A stretch of 64,000 nt of DNA from Perognathus longimembris pacificus (lineage: Eukaryota; Chordata; Mammalia; Rodentia; Heteromyidae): the NCBI RefSeq assembly GCF_023159225.1, contig NC_063171.1, positions 10,864,826 through 10,928,825 of the forward strand. Direction: 5' to 3'. A program made the position numbers and the translations under genes. The notes below the pieces were generated by a model that had not been told where the DNA came from, searched no databases, and was given only the letters and a program-made list of their open reading frames with translations. This document shows, in pieces, positions 45,355 to 58,649 of this stretch; the first letter of the stretch is position 1, and each line of letters opens with the position of its first letter.

Positions 45355-45595
45355 GCTTTTTATTTTTGGCAGGTCCCAGCTAAAACATTGGGCTTAGGCA
45401 TTGTCCTTGAGCTTCTTTTGACCAAAAACTAGCACTCTACCACTTGAGCCACAGTGCCACTTCTCACTTTTTTCTGAATAGTTTATTGGAGCTAAGAGTC
45501 TAACAGACTTTCTCACCTGGGATGACTTCAAACCTCAATCCTCAGATCTCAACCTCCTGAGTAGTTTAGGATTATAAGCATAAGACACTGGAGCT
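45355..45595 (-). mobile_element. Composite B1-like + Geo SINE, antisense
   Basis: 'ttggcaggtcccagctaaaa', 'ctaccacttgagccacagtg', 'ggagctaagagtctaacaga' and 'tcctcagatctcaacctcct' in complement order. (TTTG)n at the tail end, 45,341-45,355. Confidence 0.88.
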
Positions 45596-45698
45596 CAACG
45601 AGAACAAATGTTCTTTATATACAGGAAACTTTCATTCAGAATATATTTAAAATAATTTCTAGGTCCATAAGTGTGTTTGGCTTCAGAAACATCCTTAC

Positions 45699-45802
45699 TA
45701 TATATATATAGTATATATATATATACTATATATACTATATATACTATATATACTATATATATACTATATATACTATATATAGTATATATATATACTATAC
45801 TA

Positions 45803-45834
<32 letters not shown>
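45699..45834. repeat. (TA)n / TATACTATA low-complexity tract
   Basis: About 136 bp of ta repeats with regular c interruptions; self-complementary. The ORF across it is an artefact. Confidence 0.97.
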
Positions 45835-45836
<2 letters not shown>

Positions 45837-46383
45837 AGAATGTAAAAGAATGCTTGTCTATCCATTTACTTATTAACTTATTTTAGTGTTTCAGGATTAT
45901 AGTCAGTCTCACCAATATTTAAGATATTTACATGGGTCACTTGATTACTTATTCTCTTCAGGTAAGATGTAAGTACTTGAAGTCATAAGCACTTAAAAAC
46001 AAGTAAATGTTGAATTTCACAATATAAGAAAGTTCATTAACATCTTCCAACTTTTAAGGGAAATTTTTCCTTGGAATAGGTAATGCTACTATATGTTCTT
46101 ATCACAAAATTTTATGGGTCTTTTATTCTCATTTTCTTTAAAATTTCTATCTAAAGGTTTGGCTGCTTTTCTTTAAATCACTTTTAGTGTTGGCCTCCTC
46201 TGTATTTGTTATATAGAGAGCAAGCCATTATCCAGCATGATGGTCCTTAGTAATGTCCATTCAGTATTTCTCTCTTTCTGTTTCCAGGAAGACACAGAGC
46301 CATAGCTGACTAACTCTGACCCCCAAGCTAAAAGAGGAAATGAGAAATATTGCTTTAGGTAGAGTGTTTAATTGTCTGAGGAA
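45835..46383. other. Unassigned DNA
   Basis: No feature recognised. Confidence 0.4.
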
Positions 46384-46935
46384 GGTAATGGAATTTTACT
46401 TATCCATTAGAAAGAATGGTATCCTATCATTTGTAAAGAAGTAGAAAGACCTGGAAAAATTTATACTAAGTGAAGTAAGTCAGGCCCAAAGAGACAAAGG
46501 ATGTATGTTTTCCCTTTCATTTAGAAGCTAGATTTATCTCATAAAATTATATGTAAATATGTTGGTTGACATGCAACTGTTTGTATCCATGAAATGAAAT
46601 ATGGTAGATTCAAGGGAGATCTCAAATAGTATAATTCCTTAAAAAGGCAAGATCAAAGTTCAGCAAATAAAACACCAAGAAGCAGGTACTCAAAAGGGGT
46701 CGGGTAGGGTGACAGGAAAAGAGATAAGCAAATGAAGAGGAAAAGAGGGGGAGAATGCAGTCAAGAATCCAATATGTATCTATAAAATTAAGAAGACAGA
46801 GGAAAGGGCTGGATAGATAAGGGATGGATGAAAATGGTGAGAGGGGTGATATTGATCATAATATATTGTATTCATAAACTGCTTCCTTAAATGGCAACTC
46901 ATGTGTACACCTACTTAATGATAATATTAAAAAGA
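46384..46935 (+). mobile_element. Old L1 3' end (ORF2 C-terminus and 3' UTR)
   Basis: 'aatggaattttacttatcca', 'agaaagaatggtatcctatc' and 'aagtcaggcccaaagagaca' are the ORF2 end with stops. The 3' UTR of the older type follows ('gtactcaaaaggggtcgggt', 'ataatatattgtattcataa') and ends in an A-rich stretch near 46,925. Confidence 0.85.
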
Positions 46936-49900
46936 AAAAAACCTTCAAATAAAAATCATAAATTCTCTTACCCTCTATTATAGAAAGAACAGTATCTAAA
47001 ATGTATATTGCTCTGACAATACTAGAACTGGAATGAGGGGATTTGTAAATGAAGTTTAGGCACATGTACAGGCAAATAAACACAGCCTGTCTTCTATCCT
47101 TGTCATAATCAGAAGGCATACTTGGGTTTCCAAACTAGAATGTCAAAGTCGTGATGAAGTTTCATCTATGTTTGTTTTCTTATAAAATAGAAAACAGTGT
47201 AGGTGATGTCAGAGGCTAATGAACCTTGGCAGGGTTTCTATAACATCTTAAACTTTAATTATGTTTCAAATAATTAATGGCACCTGATACGGCCAGATTT
47301 GAGGCTACTTTTCTCTTTCTGTATTGCAAAATCAGGATGTTTACACGAAATTGATTTGCTTGGTAACATAAATCAGAAATAATCACTGAGAGCAATCTTC
47401 CAAAATTTCAGGAGAAAATATGCTTTAATGTTTGAAATATTATATGTCTATTAGGTTAAAAGTGATACCCAAGTTTCAGGCCCCTAGCCCACACTTCTGG
47501 GCTTCCATGTGTTAGGTTAGGCACACATCCTTATATAGCAAAGAAAGACATGTTGGAGAGCAAAGAAAGAGATTTTGTACATGGCACAGTTGGCAAGGGG
47601 ATGTTAGTGCTTCAGTTCAACTTCAGCCATCTTCAGGGTATTTATCTTTAAAATACAAAGAATTAGGGACATAGGCAAAAAGTATGCATAGCTGAACAGT
47701 CCTAGCCACACAGTCAGAGGTGGCATCAGGTGTTCTGGCAGTTCATTGTCTAAGTGTTGGTCAGAGACAACTTGCCTTGCTGTTTCTCATTGTTTGTTCT
47801 CTTAGGGATCTGGAGAAGTTGTCATTGCTGTACTTGAGGGGAGCAAGCTGGTTCCCATGAGGTGATTACTCCTGCTGGAGGATACATCTTCATCACTAAA
47901 GGTAACTGTCTTCATCTGTCAGTATTGATCTATCTGCACGGTTCTTTTCTGGGTAGTATTGGTCCTTAATCATAAAGATGTCATTGGTTGGCCATGTCCT
48001 TCTTGGCATGCAAGGTTCCACAACGTTAGTTCATAAGCACATACAAGATTGAGGTCAGGATGCCAGGCTTTTCTTTCACTTTTACTTAATTTGTTGGCCC
48101 ATGTGAGTGTATTCCAGCAAAAGCAGATTTAAGACTTGTTACAAAAACATGTGATATATTAGGAAATATAGAATTGGTCTCCTTCCCCTATTCTTGGCAT
48201 AGAACACCTAAAGACACTGGAACTCCTTGAGTGATAGGCATGAGAGTACTATTGTTTATTTTTAACAAAATTAAGGCTAATGAGGTGAGAACCCTTAGCT
48301 AGCTGCAGAATGGGGATTGCTTGCCTGGGAACCAACCATGAGAGTAGAAGGCTGGAACCTCTGCCTTACCCCTGACTCTAGGGAGGGAAGAGAGAATAAA
48401 GATAAAGTTCATCATAATGCTTCCTGATATCCTATTACACATAAGAACCTCCACTAAAAGCTCTATATAATGGAGTTCAGAGAGCTTTGTGGTTGGTGAA
48501 CACACCTAAGTGCTGGGAGGCAGGGGCCTCTGGAGAGAGTATGGGCACTCCTATTCCATTCCTTGTCCTACGTGTCTTCCATTCACCTGTTCCTGAGTGG
48601 CATCTGCTATAATAAACCAGGGAGAGGTGGACTGTTTATCTGAGTTTTCCTGTAATTTACTCTAATAAAATTTCAGACATAAATAGAAAGATATATGATC
48701 TCTCAATTTAAAGGAAGTCAGAAATACGAGGAGCAATTTGTCATATGAAATGTGGCAATCTTGTGGCACTTAGTTCTATAAATTGGGGGTTCTGATATTC
48801 AAGTTCAGTTTTCAAGTATGGTGTAATTAGTGTTAGGAGTGAATAGAATTGTGGGGCATCTAGTATGTGTATGGATAGTTAGAAAATCAGTTGTTCGTGT
48901 GGAAGTCCCACATATTTGATGTTAGGTGTAAACACTATCAGTGACAGACATTATATATATTGGATTGGAGTTCCTTTCACTTTATAAGCTCAAGCCTGTT
49001 AGGCAAGAGTACAAGAATAATCTTGCTCTCTTTTGTCTTCTACCCATAAATCTTGTATAGACTTGTTTATGTTCTGTGGTACAAATGCATGAAAACTTGA
49101 GGGAGTTATTATCTATTTCTTTAAAAATATGTTTTTTCTTTAAATTAAAACTTTAAGTAGTTACTCAATTTTAAAGTGACCTAATCAGAAGTATTTAAAT
49201 GGCTATAAAACTTTGACCAATATTTAAAGTCATAAAACAGTTAATATCATTGACAGATAGTAACTGTTCAGCATCTTCACTTTTTACCTCCTAAACATTA
49301 TATCTAAACATCCTATAATTTCCTCATCTTAAAATAGAAAGAATATTTGTTACAGCTAAATATAGCTTGTGCTTTTCTAGCCCTTATTGGTAGTCTCGAG
49401 CACTTTCCCTCTTTCTGGAAGGGGAACTGCCAACGACCTCCTAATTCCAAGAAAGTATTGTCTCTGAAGCCCTTTGGGGGAAGTCTCTCTGGTTCCATCC
49501 CCAGTTCCATCCACCAGGAGAGGACAAGGGTTAAGGATAGTAACATCAGGTTGTGTGTCCTGGGTCTTTAGCCAAGCAAGATCCTGCTAATTATAGACAA
49601 GGAGCCACCTCTCTAGTACCTACTCCTCTGTTGGGATCTAGAGTAGTCAGTATTGACATCACACTATCCTATCTTAGTCCAAATGTCAGACAGAATTTCA
49701 CACATTGCCTGACTAAGGAAGAAAATGTTGTTTCTAAAATATTTTCTGTATAAAGCTCAGAAATGTGGGCTTTATATGGGCAACTATTTAGCCATACTCA
49801 ATTTCTATCCTCTTGAAAAGCCATCCAAGTAAGATTTGCCTTCAGTTGTAAAAGACCAAACTTCTCCTAGACATTGTGGTAGTTTCTAGAAAAAAAAAAA

Positions 49901-50871
49901 GATGTGATATGTAGTGGAGCATGTGAGAATTCTCTCTATGCTATTAGATATGACCTCACCTACTTTCCAGCATTTCTGGTATCCAACCATTTTGCTCTTG
50001 GCAGGGATAAAACTTGGTTAGACATGTCACTAGTCAAAACCTCACCAGTCAAGGGTCATTAGAAGACCTGCATTAGTAGGTGAGAGACAGATTCCAGGAC
50101 CATCTGTGCAGAAATGATTATAATGTAAAGAAGTTTAGAAGAGCCTGTACTTGAGCTGTGCAAGTGAATCAACACAGTTACAGACACTTGACAATCTTTG
50201 AATGTTCCTTCCTATTTCTCCTCTGCATAAGTAGAACATTACTCTTATTTTGCAGAGATAGTATGAGAAAATAATAAGATGACTTGCTAATCAGAACAGT
50301 TGGTGTCTATGTTTTCCAAGCAGTGATTTCCCTGACAGCTTCTAAATTGCTTCAGGTTCTCCTCTTCCATTTATTTCTAGCTGTTAGATGTTTACTGATG
50401 AAGTATTGCCTATAATTTGTCTTTAGAGTCCTGAAGCTAAGAAAGAACACACAGTCTGGACTTTTCCAATTACTGGTTTGGTAAGTTGTGGGAATTCATT
50501 GAAATACTCTAATTTGACTGTTTTATTTTTTTTTGTCCAGGAAATTAAGATAATAAACTATTTGTATATGCATATGTATGAACATATACACATATATATG
50601 CATATATACATATATATTTCTGGTTGTTGGGCCAATAGTGCCCAACTTTATGAAATCTCCCTTAGATAAAATGCAATGTTGTAATATCAAAATAGAATAG
50701 TTTGTAAATAAACAAGAGTAACTGAATATGCAATTTAAAATATACTGCATATAAAATTTTGTTAAATTCTTTGAATTTCCAAAATTTTAATTTGTATTGA
50801 TGTACTTACTAAGAAATAAGTGTTCATTGTGTGTTAAATCAATGTTTAACCTTAAAGAGAGTGAAATTGAA
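46936..50871. other. Mostly unassigned DNA
   Basis: No gene recognised. Contains the LTR-like stretch at 48,270-48,665 and a TA/CA-rich run at 50,570-50,620. Confidence 0.35.
48270..48665 (+). mobile_element. Possible ERV-type LTR remnant
   Basis: 'ctgctataataaaccaggga' followed by 'ctgtttatctgagttttcct' resembles the polyadenylation and R/U5 region of some ERVL-type LTRs. No clear TG..CA ends or target duplication found. Tentative. Confidence 0.3.
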
Positions 50872-50985
50872 TGTGGGTATAGAGGTACGTCGTCTGAAAT
50901 CTTGGCACTTAGTAGGCTGAGGCAGGAGGATTGAGAGTTTAAGGCCAGTGTGTGCAACATAAGGAGACCCTTTTTCCAAACTTCA
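50872..50985 (+). mobile_element. B1-like SINE, sense
   Basis: 'gtgggtatagaggtacgtcg', 'cttggcacttagtaggctga', 'ggcaggaggattgagagttt' and 'aggccagtgtgtgcaac'. Monomer with no Geo half. Confidence 0.8.
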
Positions 50986-51414
50986 AAAGGTATTGTGAAA
51001 GGCAAGTTCTTTCTGCTAAAATAAAACTATTTTTAAAATGTAAAAATAAGCCATTGAAAGGCTCTGTGTATTCCTTCGTTCTGAGTGTTGGAAAGAAGAG
51101 AGAACATGGCAGACAGCAAACTAGGCAACCCTATCCAAAATGCTAAGGAATCCATTCCTATTAAACCTACAGCTCAGCCAGAAGTTCCATAGCCACAGCT
51201 GTGGTGTCAATAGGGCTATATCTGCATTTCAAAAATCAACACCTGAGGCTATATTCAAATTATTCTGTCAGAGGTTACTGCAGGGAATTTGAACTTTGGT
51301 AGATAATTTACAATATATTTTTTCTATCCACAGGAAAGACAATTTATAGCAAATAAAGTAATGCTGTTTAAAGTTATAAGTGGATACATTGTGTAATCAT
51401 TCCTAGTTTCTATA
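50986..51414. other. Unassigned DNA
   Basis: No feature recognised. Confidence 0.4.
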
Positions 51415-51759
51415 TTTTGATCTGAAAGATCTTCCCAAAGGCTGATGTGTTGTATTAAAAACTTGCTTCCAGGATAGGGTTATTGGGAAATTAAAAAACG
51501 TTTGGGAGATGAGGCCTTAGGAAAAGGCCTTAAATGATTGGATTACTGGGGTCAGCCTCCATAGGGATTTTGCAAACACAGATGCCCTTCTCTTTTGCTT
51601 GCTTCCTGGTGGGGAGGTGAGCAGATCTTTTACCACATATTCCCTGTCATTGTCAGCTGGGCTGTGCACAGAGGCCCAAGAGCAAAGGCCCTGTGGAGGA
51701 GTGAACTGGAACTTCCAAATGTGTGAGACAAAACACACTTTTATTTTACTTTAAAAAAA
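51415..51759 (+). mobile_element. MaLR LTR (MT/ORR1-like), sense
   Basis: 'ttgatctgaaagatcttccc', 'gatgtgttgtattaaaaact', 'ggtgaggcag'-like 'ggggaggtgagcagatcttt', 'caggcccaa'-like 'gaggcccaagag' and 'gtgagacaaaaca' follow the order of rodent MaLR LTRs. The 3' end is cut by an IDL-Geo insertion. Confidence 0.7.
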
Positions 51760-51931
51760 ATTTTTTTTTGCCAGTCCTGTGGCCTGAACTCAGGGCCTGG
51801 GTACTGTCTCTGGCTTCTTTTTGCTCAAGGCTAGCACTCTACCACTTGAGCCAGAGCACCACTTCTGGCCTTTACTGTTTATGTGGTGCAGAGGAATCAA
51901 ACCCAGGGCTTCATGCATGCAAGGTAAGCAT
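51760..51931 (-). mobile_element. IDL-Geo SINE, antisense, head truncated
   Basis: 'gccagtcctgtggcctgaac', 'ttgctcaaggctagcactct', 'ggaatcaaacccagggcttc'. The last ~35 bp of the left half (A-box end) is missing, so the copy is 5'-truncated. Confidence 0.9.
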
Positions 51932-52750
51932 ACACTTTAATTTTTAATCAATTAATTAGCTAAGCTAGCTTGTCGGATGACAGTGGATTGACACACCAAT
52001 CTAAACATAATTTTGCCTTATGAACTGCACTGGAAATTAAGTTTGAAAATTTGAATTAATGAAGACTCACCATAAATAAATGTCCCACTGAAAGGGGTGG
52101 GCAAGGAATTAGGAAACCTGGTGGCTGAGAAAGATGGCTTATGCAGACCTCTGATATCATCAGAATGACTCATGCCATTCTGCAATGTCTTGCTGACCTC
52201 CAGCCCTCTGTAGCCTGAAGAAGAATTGCAACGCTCTGGTCTTCTCCAATGGACATGTGGGAGGAGATAATTATGCATAACCCAGTCTCTGGTTGTGATA
52301 CACAAACCAGTTTCACAGGAATGACTATTGCCCTTTCTCTAACTGGAATAAGATATTGAGATCTGCTGACCCTCAGTGAAGCTGCTTTAGAGCCTGCCCA
52401 CTCCAAGTAAAGCTTTCACATCAGTTTTTCTTGGCACTGCATTAATTATTTTTCGGTTTAAGTCTCTCTGTTTCCATCCTTGTTTCTTTGATGAGATCAA
52501 GAACGTCCAGGGCCCTAGACTCTATGATTTAGGCTTCTATGAATATTTTAATAAATTATTGTTAGTTTCTTGTGCACAGAAGTTTAATAAAATGCATCTT
52601 GATCAATGTCAACCCTTTCAACATTCTAACCCCTCCCTCCCAACACACTCCTTTCCGCACTTTTCTTAATTTGGTAGGCTATACATTGAATTCTTGACTG
52701 CATTCAACCTTCCACTCTACTTCCCTCCTTTTTTTTTAAAAAAAAAAAAA
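51932..52750. other. Unassigned DNA
   Basis: No family identified. The end (52,400-52,490, 'aagtaaagctttcacatcag') faintly resembles an LTR R/U5 region, not enough to call. Confidence 0.35.
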
Positions 52751-53003
52751 GCCAGGAACTGGTGACTCATGCCTCTAATCCTAGGTATTTAGGAGACAGA
52801 TCTGAAGATCCTGCCAGCTCAAGCAAGAAAGTCCATGAGACTCGTATCTTCAATTAACTACCTGCCCCCCACCCCCACCCCAAAACAACAACAACAACAA
52901 AAACTGGAAGTGGAGCTGTAGCTCAAGTAAGTGGTAGAGCTCTAGCCTTCAGCAAAAGAGACTCAAGGGAAATGTCCAGGCCCTGAGTTGAAGCCCCAGG
53001 ACT
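52751..53003 (+). mobile_element. Composite B1-like + Geo SINE
   Basis: 'gccaggaactggtgactcat', 'gagactcgtatcttcaatta', a C/A-rich linker, 'ggaagtggagctgtagctca' and 'ccctgagttgaagccccagg'. Confidence 0.9.

Positions 53004-53057
<54 letters not shown>
53004..53057. repeat. (GT)n microsatellite
   Basis: About 26 gt units directly at the SINE 3' end, in the place of its A tail. Confidence 0.97.
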
Positions 53058-53059
<2 letters not shown>

Positions 53060-53359
53060 GCACACATACACACATGATTTTAATAAGAAATTTCAGCTTT
53101 AAAGAACTTCAGCATAACCAAAGGCAACAAGTGAGCTATGTAAGTTTGTAGTGTTGATTCAAACTAAATGGTACCCATATACCCAGATGCATATTATGGA
53201 TTCTAGGGGAGTTAGCAGAGAGAGCTTGCACTAGCACTTATGATCTTCCTCAGAAAGCAGTCTGCAAGGAATGACTGGAAGCAGTTGAAATTGATTTTAC
53301 CCTACTGTTTGCTAGCCCTGTTTCTGACACATTCTGCACATTTAACTCAACTCGGAAGC
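53058..53359. other. Unassigned DNA
   Basis: No feature recognised. Confidence 0.4.
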
Positions 53360-53500
53360 TGTTCATCAGGTCGATACCATTATACAGTAGTTCCTATTTT
53401 AAAGATGAAAAACCTGAAATTCAGAAATGTTACAGAAATTCCTTCAACTCACACAATTTATGAATGGGGCCCAGATGGAACTATTGCCTTTAACCACCAT
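53360..53500 (-). mobile_element. MIR SINE, antisense
   Basis: 'cctattttaaagatgaaaaa', 'cctgaaattcagaaatgtta', 'tcaactcacacaatttatga' follow the antisense MIR order (ttttacagatgagg..ctgaggc..gtcacacagc). The overlapping 95-codon ORF is not a gene. Confidence 0.7.
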
Positions 53501-55216
53501 ATTGCCATAGCCAAGTTTACATACTAGAAGGTGAAAGAACTCCCCAGACTGGAAAGCAGCTCCATAAGAGATCAATATTTTTGCCTGCTGTGGTCACCTA
53601 AGACATAAGCTAAACAACTGAATCAGATTGTCAATTCAGGCTGGTGTGAATTTTGTCTAGTATCAATATTTGCTTATTTTTTCTAAGATACAGTCAATTA
53701 AGAAACACAGACAACACAAGATAGAGCAGGAATTGCAATCCATGTGGCTTCTTGATGCAGAATAATTGTTGAGTTCTCCCTGGGAGGCTGAGCAGAGTTT
53801 CCACCTACAGTGGTACTGCAAAGTTATAGCATGGGGCAGATGTTATCCTCTAGAGAGTTCTGGTTCACGGAGTAGAGTGTACACGCTCCACACAATCCTT
53901 TAGCTGGTGGGGAAAAGGGGAAAGGAGCACGTGCTAAGGCTTGTCCACTAGTAGAAGTCACTTTCTCCTAATTAGTTGTATTGCACAGACATTTAGCTTA
54001 AAATAGATTTAAAGAATTGCCTTCTTTTCTTTTATTTAGACATTTCCCCTAGTAAACACATAGGGCAAATTTTAATCCAGATATTAGTTGGTCATGATTA
54101 CTGCCAACTTCTATACATTACTCAGTACATAGAAGGTGCACACCTTTCCCAGAGATAGATGTATGTATGTATGCATGTATGAATCTGACTGTCTGTCTAT
54201 GTATCTATCATCTATTGCTCTACCTGATATACCAGCTGATGCTGGAGATGAAAAAAATATGAGAAATAGAGGGCATTTGAATAATCCATTCAAATGATCA
54301 CCTGAAAAAATTCTAGCTCATAGTAATTTTTCTGTCTCCATTCCCTATTTCCAAGATCCTCTGTGAACTACAGATGAGGAGAAAAAGGTGATGGCTCCTT
54401 TTTTCCAGGATTGTTTGCTACTGGACAGAGATTTTTATACATCATAATTAGGTCAAGCTTAAATGTTGTCTAGTAGCTTTGCAAAGAGAATTGTATTTTT
54501 CCCATTCCCAGGTAGAATTTCATTTCATCCTTCTGCTGTGTTTATTTATGCTCACTATTCTGTATCTGCAAGCTATGCAATCCAATGCATTATAATCTTT
54601 TTGACCTGTGATAAGAAATGTATCACTAATTGTCTTATTTCTGTTCTAATTCAATTAAGTTACTAAAAATAATGTTTTCAAATGAGTGATATAGATTTAT
54701 TGTGTTGATTTACCCCATATCTTGCAAATAACCTCAAATCCTCAATATTAAAGAGATAGTGCAATAATTTTTTCTTGGTATTTATTTGTCCATTTCTTTA
54801 GCCTTAGGGGACAATTGTTTCCCTTTTTGTAATTTATCATTACATTTCAATTGTAGTGATACCTGTTCAGACAGTACTGTCTGACCTCTCTCTACTGTAA
54901 AAGCACCCTGGACCCCAGCATAGTAAGAGCCTGTTACTTATGTTATAACTGTGCTTCTATCTACCACTGACATCTCATTTCTCGAGAACAGTATATATAT
55001 ATTTCTAGGAATATATGATAGTGAGTCAGATGGAGCAAAACTATTAAGCCACATCAAGTACATTCCTTCAGTGTTAATTTTACTTGAATACATAGAAAAT
55101 AGTTTTTATGCATAAAATATGCATCTATACTTAGTACATATTAGCTGACTTCCCTTTTTCATGTTGGCTTGTATGTATTTTGGATGTATGTATTTTCTTT
55201 TAGTTAAAAAATTGTA
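53501..55216. other. Unassigned DNA
   Basis: Contains a TATG/TCTG-rich run at 54,160-54,215 and a perfect 18-bp palindrome at 54,867-54,884. No gene recognised. Confidence 0.4.
54867..54884. repeat. Perfect 18-bp palindrome
   Basis: TCAGACAGTACTGTCTGA. It contains CAGAC boxes in inverted order, the core of SMAD-type sites; no functional evidence. Confidence 0.8.
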
Positions 55217-55262
55217 AGTAAGTATGTATGTATGTATGTATGTATGTATGCATGTATGTATA
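55217..55262. repeat. (GTAT)n microsatellite
   Basis: About eleven gtat units. Confidence 0.95.
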
Positions 55263-55357
55263 TCAGTAGTGGGGCTTGAACTCTGGGCCCAAGTGCTGTC
55301 CCTGAGCTCTTCAGCTTAAGGCTAGTGTTCTACCATTTGAGCCACAGCACCACTTCT
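55263..55357 (-). mobile_element. Geo-type right half of SINE, antisense
   Basis: 'ggggcttgaactctgggccc', 'ctgtccctgagctcttcagc', 'tttgagccacagcaccactt'. No head present. The microsatellite sits at its tail side. Confidence 0.85.
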
Positions 55358-55415
55358 TTAAATTTATTTTTATTTTATTATAGAGTTGATATACAGAGTG
55401 ACTATATGATGTAAT
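55358..55415 (-). mobile_element. Short L1 3' end, antisense
   Basis: 'tttttattttattatagagt', then 'tgatatacagagtgacta' matches the last bases of the L1 3' UTR in antisense. Directly follows the SINE module. Confidence 0.55.
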
Positions 55416-58400
55416 CATATTAGAATGCAATTATGGCCACCATTATTTCAGTTCCTTTATTTACATTCCTTGGAAATTTAGTGACTCTATTATTTGTTTC
55501 TAATAGGAGCTATAGTCATCATTTGTCCATTGGTTTTATCTCGTAATTGTAACACATGATGCTAAGTGGAGATTTGTAGAGTTGTATATTGGGCTAGCTC
55601 TTTCTGGAAAACTATGGCCATGTCAAAAAGTCTAGGATATATTGATGGAGACTGAAAGGCCATAAAACATGGGGGCACCCTAATCCAATAGCTAGAGAGT
55701 GTCCTATAGGCTCTCAGTTAAGCAATGACCTGGGTTAGCCCCAGGAGAGATCAGTCAGGACCCGATTAGAAGGATCACAGGACTGCTCAGTTGAGTTCAG
55801 ACCTAATCACTGACCTATAGAAACATGAATTATGTGTTCAATTTAGATTTTACCCTCTTCATTTGGAGGTAGCATTCATAAGGAACAAAGACTAACATGT
55901 ATAATTAATGAGAAAAGAATGAGGAGAGTCCAAGTAGTAAGTCACTATTGTTGGGAAAAAGTGAGTCTATGGTTTGGTACTTTGAAGTACTGCTTTATAG
56001 GACTGAGTACCCTCCCTGGGCAATTCTTATGTTTTCGAGTCAACCATATGGAATTTTAAAGATAATCACAAGCTGACATGTTTGTAATTAAGTACATATT
56101 AAGCAGAATTGAACAAGTATCTTAGAAGCGATTTGAAGCTTACTTCAAAGTTATTTTCAGATACACTTCACAGAGTTAAGAAACAAGATAGAGTAAAACG
56201 TGTTAATGCTGTGCATAGCAGGCCTAAAAGTAGATATACATTTATACCCAAAAAGCAGTAACAAGATGTAAAAGGTACCCTTGAGACGACGCAGTGATCA
56301 TTGCACACAACACTGAGTGAAAAACAAACTTAAGCCAGCTGTTCACATTACATTTGGATGAACTTACATGCTTCTGTTCTCTTATGTTAAAAGTGCTCAT
56401 ATGTGTTCAATGAGGTGGTCAAAAAGATCAATTTTATACAGGCACACAATGTGTTAGGAGCTGTGAGTACATACAGTAATCATGTTGTAGCTAAACTATA
56501 GTAAGATGGGAAGGGATTATGAGAGTTGACAATCTTGTATAGCAGGAAGGTGGTTTTTTTTTAATCTGAGATAGAGTATTTTCTATAGAAAGTTAAAAGG
56601 CCATCATAGAGCCTACTAAAATTTTTTCCCACACAGTCCCATACAGCTTCTCCCTTTCCCTCCTAGAATACCTTGCTAGCCCCACCTTGGGTGGAGAAAA
56701 ATTCGACTCAGGACATATAGACTCATGGTTTCATTCATTTTTGCATGAAAATTATTACAAAATGTTGAAGAAGATAGATGTGTTAATCAGAAGAATTAAG
56801 GATAACTCACATACTCACATAGTGATAGCTTTCACAAAATCTTGAAGAATGCCTATGAATAGGAATATATATACTCACCCAAGTGATCGTGTACCCCCCC
56901 ACATATGTATACATGGGTCTCAATTTTAAAAATATCTATCCATAGGTATATATGTAGCTAATTCTCAAAACATATGCATTTCTGTATATGTATACCTTTC
57001 TAAATATATATATATTTTGAACTATATTTCTATATCTACATTTCTAAATGTATACATACATCTACATCTATACATATTTCTAAACATACATATTTATAAA
57101 CATATACATATTTCTAAGTATATATAATTTATATATGGTATATAATTATATAGGATTTTATAATATATTTTATATAGCTGGAAATATATGTTTGTACAAA
57201 TATATAAAACATATTTCATGTAATTATATATATACACACACACATATATAAACACATACAAATGCACACAGAAAATTCCATACAAGTATCAAAAGCCAAA
57301 AAATTTATTAGATGTGAGGCATTACTACATAATTTGGATTTTCTTCTTACAATTCTGTGACATATAATCCTTATCAGCTTAAAGAGAATTGTACGTTAGG
57401 ATACTAAATATGAAGAGACATTCTATGAATTGTTTCTTCAAATATTCTACTATTGTTTCTAATGAGGATGCTGTAAAGCTAAAACTGTAATCTCCAGCAG
57501 CTAAGTTTGTCAACAGCTTATAAGTGTCCCCTGCTGGTTCACTCTCACATATGCCCATTGAGACTTATCTTGGAGCACATTTTTTTCCATTTAAACTAGC
57601 TAAGATAGATCATGTTCTTTGGAATTCAAGTATGCTCAAAAGAGTATAAACCTGTGTGTATGTGAGTGCAAGTGTATGCAAGCACACGTATGTATTTTGA
57701 TTGAGTAACTCTTCTGTGAAGTCAAATTATTTAAACCCTAATAGATAATAGTAAGCCAGCATAATTTATAGATCAGACCTCAAATACCCTCTTGTCAAAT
57801 GCAGGACAATGTGACAACAAGTGGTAACAGTTTATGAGGACGTGGACAATAGTCCAATTCATGTATTAAAGTCTATTACCCAAAAATGTATCCAAAGTCA
57901 CTTTTAATGCTCATCTAAAATCTGGATTATTTTGGGTTATTTGCTAAAAGCAGATTAGAAAATAATGTGGATGTTAAAGCAGAATAACACAGGATATGTT
58001 ATCTAACTTTCTAACAAGAATTAGTCAGGAAATTAAGAGCAAATGCAAGAACAAAGAAAGCTCCCTAGTTTGGCCTATTAGTGCAGAACAGGGGGGAACT
58101 CTGTACTTCAACAGCCCAGAGGATATCACCAGCTTGCTATATACAATGATGACACTAAATCAAGGGGGAGAATTTTAATATGTGTCACTTTCCCTCTCTT
58201 CATAAACAGGAAGGCTGATGCCTAGCACCCGTGTGTTTTATCTTTCCAAGAAGTCAGGAATATATTCTCCAAAGAGAGACTGTTGTAGGCCTCACCTCAC
58301 TGCCTGATGGTGTCTTCTCTATGCCTTGTCATGTTCCACCACCCACAGAGGCTAAGACCTGCCCTTGTAACTCCTGAGAAGCCACTATCCTCCTGCTGGC

Positions 58401-58649
58401 TGTCCCAGTAGACCATTTCATTTCTTCCATTTACCTTCCAAGTATCTGGACCCTTCTAGTTGACCTTTTACCATGATACCTGTTTGTTATATATAGCAGA
58501 TAGAAATACAACATAACAATCAGGTTCTCTCCTTTGGAGAGAAAGAGAGGGAGAATTTAGAGCAAGTAGTTGGGGAATAATTTGAAGTTCCTTTAATTTT
58601 AAGCCCAGCATTTTGCTATGGGGGAAAATAACTTTAAAAATGTATTGTT
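55416..58649. other. Mostly unassigned AT-rich DNA
   Basis: A TATA/CATA-rich tract lies at 56,930-57,265. 58,190-58,520 faintly resembles a degraded MaLR LTR ('tcctgctggctgtcccagta', 'accatgatacctgtttgtta'). No gene recognised. Confidence 0.35.
56930..57265. repeat. TATA/CATA-rich low-complexity tract
   Basis: Interrupted ta, tatg and ca repeats; the short minus-strand ORF within it is an artefact. Confidence 0.85.
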
